Positions 1-9,066 are shown, counted from the stretch's first letter. The stretch: 40,073 nt of DNA from Candidatus Buchananbacteria bacterium (GCA_016930315.1 JAFGGX010000001.1:1-40073), one strand, 5' to 3'. Numbers and translations are program-made. Notes: generated by a model not told the origin, from the sequence alone.

Positions 1-307
1 AAGCCTCCAGCGCCCCAGCCAATTTAATTATTCAATGTGATTTTTAGAATATTTGTAGCTATTGCGTTTTATGGTTGCTTGTGTTACTATATTAGTAGTA
101 CTGTAGTGTAATGTTTGCGTCCAACGAATTACCCTGACCACACGAGGGTGATATGTGGTTGGCTAGTCCGTTAATGGATGCCAGGAAAGCGGGCCTCGAC
201 CCAGCCTCGACCTTTATTGTACCTTGTTTGAACCGGGTTTCGACCCAATCTCCGCCTGCCTATTAGGCAGCAGGGCATTTCATTTTTCCTCGTGGAGGAT
301 ACGAACC

Positions 308-421
308 ATGTACAAAACCACCGGACAACTCCGTCGCGATCTGCGACGAGGTTGTCAAACCTCCGCCGCCCCTTCCCCTGAACCCGGAAAGAGCACAATC
401 ATCAGCGAAGAGCCCGTCTAG
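308..421 (+). CDS. small ORF (37 aa: MYKTTGQLRRDLRRGCQTSAAPSPEPGKSTIISEEPV), hypothetical
   Basis: ATG at 308 preceded by GTGGAGGAT Shine-Dalgarno; followed by a strong intrinsic terminator at 480-518; locally high GC. Confidence 0.4.
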   Translation: MYKTTGQLRRDLRRGCQTSAAPSPEPGKSTIISEEPV

Positions 422-479
422 GACCTACTCGATAATGGCCTACGTGGCGCTGAATTGATTGTTTGAGCTCTCATGCCCT

Positions 480-518
480 CCAGGACCCGACCCTCGGTCC
501 TGGAGATTTCTTTTTTTT
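480..518 (+). terminator. Rho-independent terminator
   Basis: Perfect 8-bp stem CCAGGACC/GGTCCTGG followed by a T-rich tract (TTTCTTTTTTTT). Confidence 0.85.
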
Positions 519-568
519 AATTTTTTATTAGAAGTTTGTGATTTTTTTGTTTGTTATGGTCACAATTT

Positions 569-1210
569 TTAATTCAATTCAAAATAGCTGATCGGTTTGA
601 TATCATTTTTCTTTAAAATCTTGTTTAGCTTTTTAATATGCTTTGTATCTTTTTTTCTTTTTTTGTTTAAATTCGATTTACAATTCGGATCAAATTTTCC
701 AGGATGCATTAAAATTTCATAATATTTCTGGTCTTCAAGGCTTTTTAGCCAATTTTTTATTTCACGAAATTTTTTAACCGTCCCAAAAAAAGCTGGAGTA
801 GCAGTCGTTTTGCATTTTTCAAAAACTTCCCCTCGATTTCTAACCGGCAAGTTATTTTGTTGGCAAAAATCAGCAACCAATGGATATGAATCTTTAAAAT
901 CTTTAAACCGGTGAATGTCGATGTGTGACGGGTCGAAATTTAAAATCTCTTTGAATTTTTGGTATTGGGATTTTATTTGAGTTTCGTAATCATTTTGGCC
1001 CTCTTTAAATTCCAAATGAAGCCCGACGCTTAGATTTTTAGTTTTTAGTAGAGATATTAGCTCAGCAAGCTGATTTTGTTGGTCATCGGTAATCCGGTTA
1101 ACCATCACGGTTGTGGAGCGGACTAAATCTTTTTTGATCAGATTTAAAATTACCTCATTAAAGATTTTACTCGTGCCAAAATCGTCAGCGTTGATTATTA
1201 GGTATTTCAT
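569..1210 (-). CDS. ChbG/YdjC-like carbohydrate deacetylase family protein
   Basis: N-terminal MKYLIINADDFG motif, SVGLHLEF, HIDIHR and EILMHPG motifs typical of the YdjC family. Confidence 0.85.
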   Translation of the reverse strand: MKYLIINADDFGTSKIFNEVILNLIKKDLVRSTTVMVNRITDDQQNQLAELISLLKTKNLSVGLHLEFKEGQNDYETQIKSQYQKFKEILNFDPSHIDIHRFKDFKDSYPLVADFCQQNNLPVRNRGEVFEKCKTTATPAFFGTVKKFREIKNWLKSLEDQKYYEILMHPGKFDPNCKSNLNKKRKKDTKHIKKLNKILKKNDIKPISYFELN

Positions 1211-1270
1211 ATCTTTTATGTGAAGTCATTGGTATTTTATCCTAAATGAGCTAAAAAGTAAATAAATTTA

Positions 1271-1440
1271 GCGTCATTCTGAGTCCCGCGACCGCGGGAC
1301 GAAAGAATCTCTTTTGAGATCGCCACGCTCCACCAACCATTGGACTAAGCTCGCTCGCGATGACGCCTTAAGATAAATAAGAGATTCTTCATCCCGCCTA
1401 ATTTCACTTTAACTAAGCGGGCGGAATTCAGAATGACGAT
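1271..1440. repeat. Composite intergenic palindromic repeat (GTCATTCTGAG...GAATCTC / GAGATTCTTC...TTCAGAATGAC)
   Basis: Inverted ends gcgtcattctgag and ttcagaatgacg; internal hairpins gtcccgcgaccgcgggac and cccgcc...gcgggcgg. Confidence 0.7.
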
Positions 1441-1614
1441 GGATAAATATAGTAACCCCTCCTCGACTATACTAAAACGAAGCCGTCCTCCCCTTAAGAT
1501 AAGGGGAGGAGTTTTGTTTAAGTTGATTAGGTGGGGTTATGATTAAAAAATAAAAGTATTCGTAAATTCGTAACGATTCGTAATTCGTATCGGCTATGTT
1601 ATACTTAAATTACT

Positions 1615-2463
1615 ATGAAATTTGGTTTACATGTGTCAATTGCCGGTGGAATTTTTAACGCTCCTGTTAACGCAGCCGAAAAAAACTGCGAGGTTTTTCA
1701 AATGTTTACTCGATCGCCCCGAGGCGGCCAGGCGCCATCCCTGACGGCTGAAGTTGTCAGGGAGTTTAAAGAAAATTGCCAGAAAAACAAATTTAAAAAT
1801 TATTACGTCCATACTCCTTACTACATTAACTACGCCTCAGTCAATAATCGAATTGCTTTTGGCTCAGCTCAAGTAGTCAGGCAAGAATTGGAACGCTCCA
1901 GTCAACTTGGGGTAAAAGCCTTAATGACTCATTTGGGTAGTGGTAAAGATTTTGATCAAAAAACCGCTAGGCAAAAAGTAGTTGAAGGTTTATTAAAAAC
2001 GCTTGATGGCTATAAAGGAACAACTCAGTTTTTAATTGAAATTGCCGCTGGGGCGGGATTAATTTTAGGCGCCAGCTTTGAAGAGATTGCTTTTTATATC
2101 AATGAGGTCGAGAAAAAAGATAAACGGTTAAAAAATAAAATTGGTGTTTGTTTAGACACTTGTCATATGTTTGCTTGCGGCTATGATTTGCGCAATAAAA
2201 TTGCGGTTAAAAAAACGTTTAAAGATTTTGATCGAATTATTGGTTTAAAACGGTTAGTTTTAATTCACGCTAATGATTCTAAAACCGAATTTGGTTCGCA
2301 CAAAGATCGGCACGAACATATTGGCGATGGCCAGATTGGCAAAGATGGGTTTGCGGCGATTGTTAAGTTGGCCAAATTAAAAAATGTTGATTTAATTTTA
2401 GAAACACCGCACGATGGTAAAGAAATAAGAGATTTAAAATTACTGAAAAGTTTTCGGGATTAA
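1615..2463 (+). CDS. nfo: Deoxyribonuclease IV (AP endonuclease IV)
   Basis: MKFGLHVSIAGG start, MTHLGSG, GVCLDTCHMFACGYD, HANDSKTEFGSHKDRHEHIGDGQIG motifs. Confidence 0.95.
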   Translation: MKFGLHVSIAGGIFNAPVNAAEKNCEVFQMFTRSPRGGQAPSLTAEVVREFKENCQKNKFKNYYVHTPYYINYASVNNRIAFGSAQVVRQELERSSQLGVKALMTHLGSGKDFDQKTARQKVVEGLLKTLDGYKGTTQFLIEIAAGAGLILGASFEEIAFYINEVEKKDKRLKNKIGVCLDTCHMFACGYDLRNKIAVKKTFKDFDRIIGLKRLVLIHANDSKTEFGSHKDRHEHIGDGQIGKDGFAAIVKLAKLKNVDLILETPHDGKEIRDLKLLKSFRD

Positions 2464-2476
2464 CTTTTATTTCGCC

Positions 2477-2552
2477 TGTCATTCCGGACCTGCCTGCCGG
2501 TAGGCAAGCTTGATCCGGAATCTAGATTCCCGCTGGAGTTTATCCAATGACA
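2477..2552. repeat. Intergenic palindromic repeat (GTCATTCCGGA...TCCGGAATCTAGATTCCCGC)
   Basis: Nested inverted repeats ATTCCGGA/TCCGGAAT and CCTGCCTGCCGGTAGGCA between nfo and the metallophosphoesterase. Confidence 0.65.
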
Positions 2553-2569
2553 AATAAAAAAAATAATTT

Positions 2570-3070
2570 ATGAAATTTGCCATTATCTCCGATTCACACG
2601 ATAATTTACCAAACATTTATAAAATGTTGGAGTTTTTGAAAAAAGAAAATATTACAATCATGATTCATTGCGGTGATGTTTGCGCACCATCGGTGATGGC
2701 TGAAATCGCCAGTAAGTTTGATGGCCAGATGCATTTGGTTTTTGGCAATGTCGATGGCGACCAAGAAAAAATGAATGAATTGGCTAAAGACCTGCCCAAC
2801 CTGACTATCTACGGTGAGCGGGGTGAATTACAAATTGACAATAAAAAAATCGGTTTTGTCCATTTCCCGTGGGAAGCTGAAACGATGGCTAAAACCGGTA
2901 AATACGATTTAGTTTTTTATGGCCACGATCACAAAGCCTGGGAGAAAAAAGTTGGCAATTGCACTTTAAGAAATCCCGGCACTTTGGCCGGTTTGTTTTC
3001 TAAAGCCACTTTTGCTATTTATGATACTGAAATTGATAAAGCCCAATTAATTTTATTGGAGAGAATTTAA
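2570..3070 (+). CDS. YfcE/MJ0936-family metallophosphoesterase
   Basis: ISDSHDN, HCGDV, FGNVDGD, VFYGHDHKAW motifs. Confidence 0.9.
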   Translation: MKFAIISDSHDNLPNIYKMLEFLKKENITIMIHCGDVCAPSVMAEIASKFDGQMHLVFGNVDGDQEKMNELAKDLPNLTIYGERGELQIDNKKIGFVHFPWEAETMAKTGKYDLVFYGHDHKAWEKKVGNCTLRNPGTLAGLFSKATFAIYDTEIDKAQLILLERI

Positions 3071-3832
3071 TTTTTCCGGAGCAACTTTGTCAATCAAAGC
3101 TCTAGCCAAAATAGTCATTGGATCGACTAATTCAACCCCATCGATTTCTTTTTCCGGCAAAGCTAAAGGTATTTCGGTACAGCCAAGGATGATAATTTGC
3201 GCTCCTTGGTTTTTTAGTATTTGGACAAAATTCAAAAAGTTATCCCGAGCGGTTTGGCTGACCGGACTAACAGCTTTGATGCCCCAGCTTTGATTATAGA
3301 TCGAATCGTGAAGTTGATTTTGAATTTCTGCCGGCACTTCGGTTATCCCAAATCCCAGCGGCTCAAGAATCTGGTTGTAGACCCCTGCTCTTCTGGTGCC
3401 GGTAGTTGACATCAAGCCAATTTTTTTTACAGCTGGAAAGTTGGCTTTTATAAATTCGCCGGTTTCTTTAAGCATGTGCACCACCTCAATGTCTAATTGG
3501 TTTTGGCTTAGCAATTCTAAAAAGTGGTCAAAGATTTTGGGTGCATGAAAGGTGTTACAAGGAATACCCATCACTATTTGTTTGCCTGCCGTTTTGCCAA
3601 CAGCGGCCAGGGCTTTAGCCACTGTTAACATTCCTTCGGCCGGGTCTTGAGTAACTTCGCCCAATAGAAATTTTGTCCGATCAGGAATCGATTGAGAAAA
3701 AGACAAGTGGCAAACATCCAGATGGCCCTGGTCAGTCCCGCCGGCATTGGTATTTTCGATAATTTTTTTGTGGAGTTCAACGCCAGCCATTGGTCCGACT
3801 CCGCCGCCAATGCCGATAATTTTATTTGGCAT
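3053..3832 (-). CDS. Aspartate/glutamate racemase family protein
   Basis: IGIGGGVGPMAG, catalytic Cys contexts GIPCNTFH and ILGCTEIPLAL. Confidence 0.9.
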   Translation of the reverse strand: MPNKIIGIGGGVGPMAGVELHKKIIENTNAGGTDQGHLDVCHLSFSQSIPDRTKFLLGEVTQDPAEGMLTVAKALAAVGKTAGKQIVMGIPCNTFHAPKIFDHFLELLSQNQLDIEVVHMLKETGEFIKANFPAVKKIGLMSTTGTRRAGVYNQILEPLGFGITEVPAEIQNQLHDSIYNQSWGIKAVSPVSQTARDNFLNFVQILKNQGAQIIILGCTEIPLALPEKEIDGVELVDPMTILARALIDKVAPEKLNSLQ

Positions 3833-3861
3833 ATTTTTTATTAATTTGGTTTTGAAGTTTT

Positions 3862-4503
3862 TTAATTTCCATTATTTTGATTGAAATAATTATTAATGTG
3901 TTGATAAAGTTCTTTTGGGTTGTTAGCAAAAGCAGTCGGAGGGTTAGCTGCGAATCGTTCAGGCGGGTGAAAACCCCAAGTAACCGCGATTGATTGAATT
4001 TGTTTTTTGGCTGCCTCTAAAACATCACCAACCGTGTCAGTAATAAAAAGGCAATCGGCTGGCTGGGCTTGCTGTTTTTGTAAAACCATTTCAATTTTTT
4101 CGGTTTTGTCTAAATGAACATCGGCGCCTAGAATCAAATCAAATAAATGATCAAGCTGTTGGGTTTTTAAATATTCCTCAATTATATTGCTGACGGCCGA
4201 AGAGATAATAGTTAATTGGTAGTCGCTTGCCAGTTGATTAATGGTTTCGGTCATGCCGGGGTGAATTGCGGTTTTTAATAATTTTGGCTTGTATAATTCA
4301 AACCACTTTTTGGCCCATTGCTCTTGATCTTGTTGAGGGCGAGCAGATTTTAGAGAGGTATACAAGTTACCCATAAATAAATCGCGGAATTCTTCCGGAG
4401 AAATTTTTACTTCAAGGTCTTGGTGCAAGCCGTAAGCCAGTTCAAAAGTATCAACAATCACGCCATCAAAATCAAACAAAAGGATTTTTTTGTTTTGGGA
4501 CAT
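3862..4503 (-). CDS. HAD-superfamily hydrolase (phosphoglycolate phosphatase-like)
   Basis: LLFDFDGVIVDT, ISSA, DCLFITDTVGDV motifs. Confidence 0.9.
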   Translation of the reverse strand: MSQNKKILLFDFDGVIVDTFELAYGLHQDLEVKISPEEFRDLFMGNLYTSLKSARPQQDQEQWAKKWFELYKPKLLKTAIHPGMTETINQLASDYQLTIISSAVSNIIEEYLKTQQLDHLFDLILGADVHLDKTEKIEMVLQKQQAQPADCLFITDTVGDVLEAAKKQIQSIAVTWGFHPPERFAANPPTAFANNPKELYQHINNYFNQNNGN

Positions 4504-4508
4504 TGGTT

Positions 4509-5096
4509 TTACTTTTTTATAATTTGTTCAATTAACTCTGGAAATTTTTCGGTGCCCATGTCTCTAAAAATATAATGGCCATGATTTTTTAAGCTAATTA
4601 TTTTTCCACCTAGCACTTTACGAATTATTTTTAAGCTTTTTTTGCCGTCTGGCCGTTCGTCGTTTGAGGTAAAATAAATAATTTCTTTAACTCGATTTTT
4701 GATTGTCTTGTCGATTGGATAGGAATAAAATTCGATTCGCTCTGGCCTTTTGCTGTCAGGAATTTTCCACGGAGCGATTAAAATTAGTTTGGCGATTTTA
4801 GTTTTAGTGTCACCCAGCCAGCGAAGCAAAAATGTGGTGCCACAACTATGGCCAATCAAAATGGTATTTTGGCTAACTGGGCAGCGATCAAATTTAGCTT
4901 TGAATTTTTCGTAATCCGGCTCCCAGGGACTTGGCAATAGTGGCACTTGAGTTTTAATGCCGAGCTTAGTCAGTTGTTGCTTGGTCCAGGGAATCCAGTG
5001 TTTGTTGTAACTTCTGGTTTTTGGGTTCATCGCCTTTTCTTTGTTCGATGGGCAGCCGTGGACGATGATGCAATTGGTTTGGGAATTACTGGTCAT
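4509..5096 (-). CDS. RBBP9/YdeN-like serine (alpha/beta) hydrolase
   Basis: IIVHGCPSN, GHSCGT nucleophile elbow, LIAPW, NHGHY C-terminal His. Confidence 0.8.
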   Translation of the reverse strand: MTSNSQTNCIIVHGCPSNKEKAMNPKTRSYNKHWIPWTKQQLTKLGIKTQVPLLPSPWEPDYEKFKAKFDRCPVSQNTILIGHSCGTTFLLRWLGDTKTKIAKLILIAPWKIPDSKRPERIEFYSYPIDKTIKNRVKEIIYFTSNDERPDGKKSLKIIRKVLGGKIISLKNHGHYIFRDMGTEKFPELIEQIIKK

Positions 5097-5104
5097 TGGC
5101 GTAA

Positions 5105-5515
5105 TTAGTTAGTAAGTTCTTCTGCGGTAAAACCCTCCGCTAACATTTTTTGGAAGAGTGGGTAGATTTTTTTCATACCCTCAAGTCTTTTTCTGTTGCC
5201 ATCGGCTGTGATTGATTTAAATTGGCTTTCAGCTAAACGATTTTTATTGCTCAGCGCCTGGTCTAATAAATTAAAACCGTCATCGATTTCTTTTCCGGCT
5301 TGCTCTAAATCAATTTCAAGATCAGCAGACAGCTTGTCGATTGCCGCAATTATTTCAAGGCTTCTTTCGTCTGATTTATTTCTGTATTCTCCGCCCGGCA
5401 AATAACGGTAAAAATTATTCGTATCATAATCTGCAGAATTCTCAGATTCTTGTTGTTCCTCAGAACTTCTAAGATATTGGTTAAATAAACTTCCTCCATC
5501 ATTTTTTTCCGGCAT
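5105..5515 (-). CDS. Hypothetical protein (136 aa)
   Basis: Open frame co-oriented and tightly packed with neighbouring minus-strand genes; no family recognised. Confidence 0.6.
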   Translation of the reverse strand: MPEKNDGGSLFNQYLRSSEEQQESENSADYDTNNFYRYLPGGEYRNKSDERSLEIIAAIDKLSADLEIDLEQAGKEIDDGFNLLDQALSNKNRLAESQFKSITADGNRKRLEGMKKIYPLFQKMLAEGFTAEELTN

Positions 5516-5529
5516 ATTGTAGTTGTTAA

Positions 5530-5949
5530 TTATTTATTTGGAACAAGTGATGAATGATGATGAACAATTTTCCATTCGTCTCTTTCATTTTTTTGCCAGA
5601 CAAAGGTGAAACGAGCCTCGACAATTTTGCGATCATCTTTTGGGCCAACTTCAAAATTATACATGCCGGAATGAATATAACAATCTTCACCGATTGGTTG
5701 GATCTGCTCATCAATAATTTCTCCTTCTGGATCTTTCTCTAAAAAGTGTTCGAAATATTGTTCGGCACCGTCTCTGCCGTGTTTGAAATCAGGATTCAAG
5801 GTCGGTAAAAAACTGGCATTTTCTGTATAAAGTTCAGCAACTGCGGCTGGGTCTTTAGTTTGGAGGGCTTCATTCCAAACAGCGAAGTTTTTAACGGCTA
5901 GTTCTTTTAATTCTTGCTCGCGGCTACTTTCTGCTAATTCAATTTCCAT
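5530..5949 (-). CDS. NTF2-like / SnoaL-like nuclear transport factor 2 fold protein (SgcJ/EcaC type)
   Basis: WNEALQTKDPAAVAELYTENASFLPTL...ARFTFVWQKNERDEWKIVHHHSS pattern. Confidence 0.85.
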   Translation of the reverse strand: MEIELAESSREQELKELAVKNFAVWNEALQTKDPAAVAELYTENASFLPTLNPDFKHGRDGAEQYFEHFLEKDPEGEIIDEQIQPIGEDCYIHSGMYNFEVGPKDDRKIVEARFTFVWQKNERDEWKIVHHHSSLVPNK

Positions 5950-5974
5950 AATTTTTTGATTATTATTAATTATT

Positions 5975-6355
5975 TTATTTTATTGCTTTAAAATCAACTT
6001 GGTATTCCGGGATGCCTAACGATATCCCATATTTTTTAGCTTCGTCGTATTCTTGCTGGCTGGTTTTATCGATAAAAAATATTTTGTCGCGAAAAATTAT
6101 ATAATGATTGGTGTCGTTTTCAAAATCAGCATACCAGTTGTGTTTTGAATCTAGCGATTGGCTGATTATTTTAGCAATTCGGCCAGCTTGGTCTGCTGGA
6201 ATTTCAACAGTATGAAGTGTCCATTGAGCAATCCACGGCGTTTGATGTTTTTCGGTCACAGCCTCAATTTTAGTCGAAGTAATTTTTAGTTGGTTTAGAA
6301 TTAATTTATCTTCCAAGCTTTCTTCTATTATTACTCCTTTGTAATTTTTAGTCAT
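5975..6355 (-). CDS. Hypothetical protein (126 aa)
   Basis: Open frame in a co-directional gene cluster. Confidence 0.65.
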   Translation of the reverse strand: MTKNYKGVIIEESLEDKLILNQLKITSTKIEAVTEKHQTPWIAQWTLHTVEIPADQAGRIAKIISQSLDSKHNWYADFENDTNHYIIFRDKIFFIDKTSQQEYDEAKKYGISLGIPEYQVDFKAIK

Positions 6356-6421
6356 TTTGATTTATATTTTATCTTTCAATATATGCGAATCATGTAGCAG
6401 ATGTCGCGTGATGCTCTCTTT

Positions 6422-7057
6422 TTATATTAATGGTCTTTGATAATTATTTAAGACTTCTGAGTTTCTTATTAATATAGTTCTATTGGCAGTATAGGCTATG
6501 CCTTTATTCTGAGAATTTTCAAAACCGACATAAATGCAGATTTTATTTCTTCTACCCACTTCTTTTATGGCTGGTTGTAGGTCAGAATCAGAACTTGCCA
6601 GTATGGCTGTGTTTAGAGAGTCATCACATGACATGGAAACCATATCAACTGCTATTTTAACGTCGACTCCTTTTTCTTTGAATACTATAACTTCTTTTTT
6701 GCCAAAAGAAAGTGTCATTTTGTCTTGTACAATTTTTTCCGTTGGGTAGCCTCTAACATTGCCAGCCATAGTAACCTCAAATCCTTGGCCTTCACTTTCA
6801 AGGTAGGTTTTTAGGTTTCTAGTTTTTTGTATCAATAGTTCAGATTTTTCCGGTGTTGCTTTGTGTTTGTTGATCTTTGCAAAGTAAAAAATCCTACGGT
6901 CGACGTCAATGCCTTGTAGAATTTGATCGAACAGTCCTTTAAAATTAAATTTTGTCCAATCAATCTCGTCTTTTTCGTTGGTAATTTTTTCAGATATTAG
7001 AACATCTTTGATTTTCTTTTTAAAATTTTCTCCATCAATGAATAAAATATTTGCCAT
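6422..7057 (-). CDS. NYN/LabA-DUF88-like (PIN-like) domain protein
   Basis: ILFIDGENFKKKI N-terminus, central VDVKIAVDM, ASSDSDLQPAIKEVGRRNK acidic motifs of NYN domains. Confidence 0.85.
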   Translation of the reverse strand: MANILFIDGENFKKKIKDVLISEKITNEKDEIDWTKFNFKGLFDQILQGIDVDRRIFYFAKINKHKATPEKSELLIQKTRNLKTYLESEGQGFEVTMAGNVRGYPTEKIVQDKMTLSFGKKEVIVFKEKGVDVKIAVDMVSMSCDDSLNTAILASSDSDLQPAIKEVGRRNKICIYVGFENSQNKGIAYTANRTILIRNSEVLNNYQRPLI

Positions 7058-7073
7058 ATTTTTATATAAAAAA

Positions 7074-7101
7074 CCTCATCGGACCCGAGGGCTGGATGAG
7101 G
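7074..7101 (-). promoter_or_regulatory. Hairpin plus T-run in the leader of the NYN gene (attenuator-like)
   Basis: Minus strand CCTCATCCAGCCCTCGGGTCCGATGAGGTTTTTT about 15 nt before the ATG; promoter-like TTGACA-18 nt-TACTCT upstream (7144-7115, minus). Confidence 0.55.
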
Positions 7102-7397
7102 CGTTTATGTATATAGAGTATCATGCATAATATTCTATGTCAATATGGTGTTTTCCACATCCAATCTCTGTTAAGTTGTTGAATTTAGTCAAAAAATATC
7201 GTAATTTCGTTCAATATTATTGTTTTTAACGTTAGTCCGGCGACCGTAATATTTTAGCGAGCGCATTGAATAAAATTATCTTTCCATTACTTTTTTTAAA
7301 TTTTCCAAAACACTTTTATTTTTTTGGTTTTATGTAAGTTTGTCCTTGCAAGTTGTGATTAGATTTTTTATTGACGGAGAAACATTATCCATGTTAA

Positions 7398-7757
7398 CTA
7401 TTTCTTCAAGTGAAAAAATGACATTTTTTGTCCTTCTCTTAGTTCTATCTCTGGCAAATCATCAACATTTGTTTTTCCTACGAAATAATGTCCGGTTATT
7501 TCACGTTGTTGCCCCTGGACGTTGTGAACTATTTTTTGGCAGTAAATTTTTTTTATATCGAATACATCAATGTCAACTTCTTCGGCAATTTCACGTCTGA
7601 TAGTTTCATCCGGGCTTTCTCCTGGTTCAATTCCTCCTCCAAACAATCCCCACATATTTGGATTAGGGATGTTGGGCTTATTATCTCTAAGGACAAAAAG
7701 ATATTTATTCAAAGCATCATTTTTTATGAATATTTTGGATCCGTCAGTAATTTTCAT
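7398..7757 (-). CDS. NUDIX hydrolase
   Basis: Nudix box GGGIEPGESPDETIRREIAEEVDI. Confidence 0.92.
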   Translation of the reverse strand: MKITDGSKIFIKNDALNKYLFVLRDNKPNIPNPNMWGLFGGGIEPGESPDETIRREIAEEVDIDVFDIKKIYCQKIVHNVQGQQREITGHYFVGKTNVDDLPEIELREGQKMSFFHLKK

Positions 7758-7790
7758 GCAAAACTTAGAGAAATTTAATTTTTTTTTCAG

Positions 7791-7933
7791 TTAACGTTCC
7801 GCGTATATACGAAGTTTGTGATTTTTAGTGTGATAAAATTATCTTTTCACATCACACTGAAAATAGCAAATTTGGGTGGAGCGGACACAGTATTTCATTT
7901 AGCCAGAACGTAACCGTATATACGCCGTTAGGC
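7791..7933. repeat. Composite inverted repeat, attC-like
   Basis: Outer 11-bp repeat GCGTATATACG (7801-7811) / CGTATATACGC (7915-7925), inner 23-nt arms (7812-7834 / 7851-7873; 19/23 Watson-Crick), terminal GTTAGGC (GTTRRRY) at 7927. Confidence 0.55.
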
Positions 7934-7948
7934 GATGTAATTGAATTT

Positions 7949-8512
7949 TTATGCTAAGTTGCTGATATCTGACAAGAGGAAGAAAATATCACCTGGATTC
8001 ATAAAGTTCATATATAGGGAATCATTTTCCATAGTTTCTTTTATGGTTTTCCCTCGCCATGAGACAGGTAGACGATTAATACAGTCTTGCCTTTGTTTTT
8101 CGCCGTGTCCCCAAAAAAATTTATTTTCATGGGCACTAGCATTTCGGATGTGTCTCAAGAATTGCATTTCTTCTTTTTGACGTAGTGACTGAAAGTCGGG
8201 TTCATTCCATAGGACGTCTTTGATCGCAATTGTAAAAATTCTGTAGTAATTTATTAGTGTCGCAGAGTAGAATGGAGTCTCTTTATTAAATCCTTCACGT
8301 GCAATTATTTTTAAAATTGATTTGCTCGCTTTGATTTTTTTGTCAGTGACTGAACAGTCTAACTCAATGATGTAAGGATACGGCTGATAAAATTTTTCAG
8401 CTTCTGCAACAGAGACTTTCAGCCACGTTAGTGAGGTGATTATGTTTCTGAATGTGTCTATGTGATCGTCGATAGATTTATGAAATCGGAGAGGGGTGTC
8501 AATATTAGACAT
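7949..8512 (-). CDS. HEPN-like protein (Rx4H motif)
   Basis: Mostly helical-looking 187 aa with FLRHIRNASAHENKF, a match to the HEPN R-x4-H signature. Confidence 0.6.
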   Translation of the reverse strand: MSNIDTPLRFHKSIDDHIDTFRNIITSLTWLKVSVAEAEKFYQPYPYIIELDCSVTDKKIKASKSILKIIAREGFNKETPFYSATLINYYRIFTIAIKDVLWNEPDFQSLRQKEEMQFLRHIRNASAHENKFFWGHGEKQRQDCINRLPVSWRGKTIKETMENDSLYMNFMNPGDIFFLLSDISNLA

Positions 8513-8523
8513 ATAAAATTCAA

Positions 8524-9066
8524 TTATTTTATTTTGGCGATTTCTTGGAGTTTTTCTTTGAGTTCTTTATTCTCATTTTCTATTTTAGTGATATATTTTT
8601 TCCCAATTTTAAGGAATGAATAATAGTACAAGAAAGCGATTAAAAAAATAGAGATAATCTGAATAGTGTAAAGCCAGTTTTTTAATTTTTCGAGCGAGTT
8701 TATATCTAAATTTAAAAATGTGAGAGTTGGTTCATTTTTTAGTGCGATAATTTCATAGTCTAGTTCTAATACGACTTTTGCTGACTCAATGATATTATCT
8801 AAACTTTCCATAACATTTTCTCTAAAGTGATTTTGTTCTTGAGCGTCTTTTGAATTCATAAACATGTAAATGTCTTGCCCAACCATTGCAGAATCTCTAG
8901 CCTCTTTAGATATTAAAGAGTTTTCTTGTAGCCTCTTTGTAAGAATATCATTTTGTCGTTTATTTATTGCCTCACTAAATACTTGTATTAATATTGAAGT
9001 TAAGGTGATAAATATAAATATAATTATACTGATTGTTATCTCTAATTTTTTATGTTTAATTCCCAT
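8524..9066 (-). CDS. Two-transmembrane-helix membrane protein with central helical region and C-terminal coiled coil
   Basis: TM segments ITISIIIFIFITLTSILIQVF and LYTIQIISIFLIAFLYYYSFL; 11-nt gap to the downstream HEPN-like gene. Confidence 0.7.
   Translation of the reverse strand: MGIKHKKLEITISIIIFIFITLTSILIQVFSEAINKRQNDILTKRLQENSLISKEARDSAMVGQDIYMFMNSKDAQEQNHFRENVMESLDNIIESAKVVLELDYEIIALKNEPTLTFLNLDINSLEKLKNWLYTIQIISIFLIAFLYYYSFLKIGKKYITKIENENKELKEKLQEIAKIK

Noticed and set aside
3053-3070. 18-bp convergent overlap of metallophosphoesterase and racemase genes
   Set aside because: Short convergent 3' overlaps are common in compact genomes; not notable on its own.
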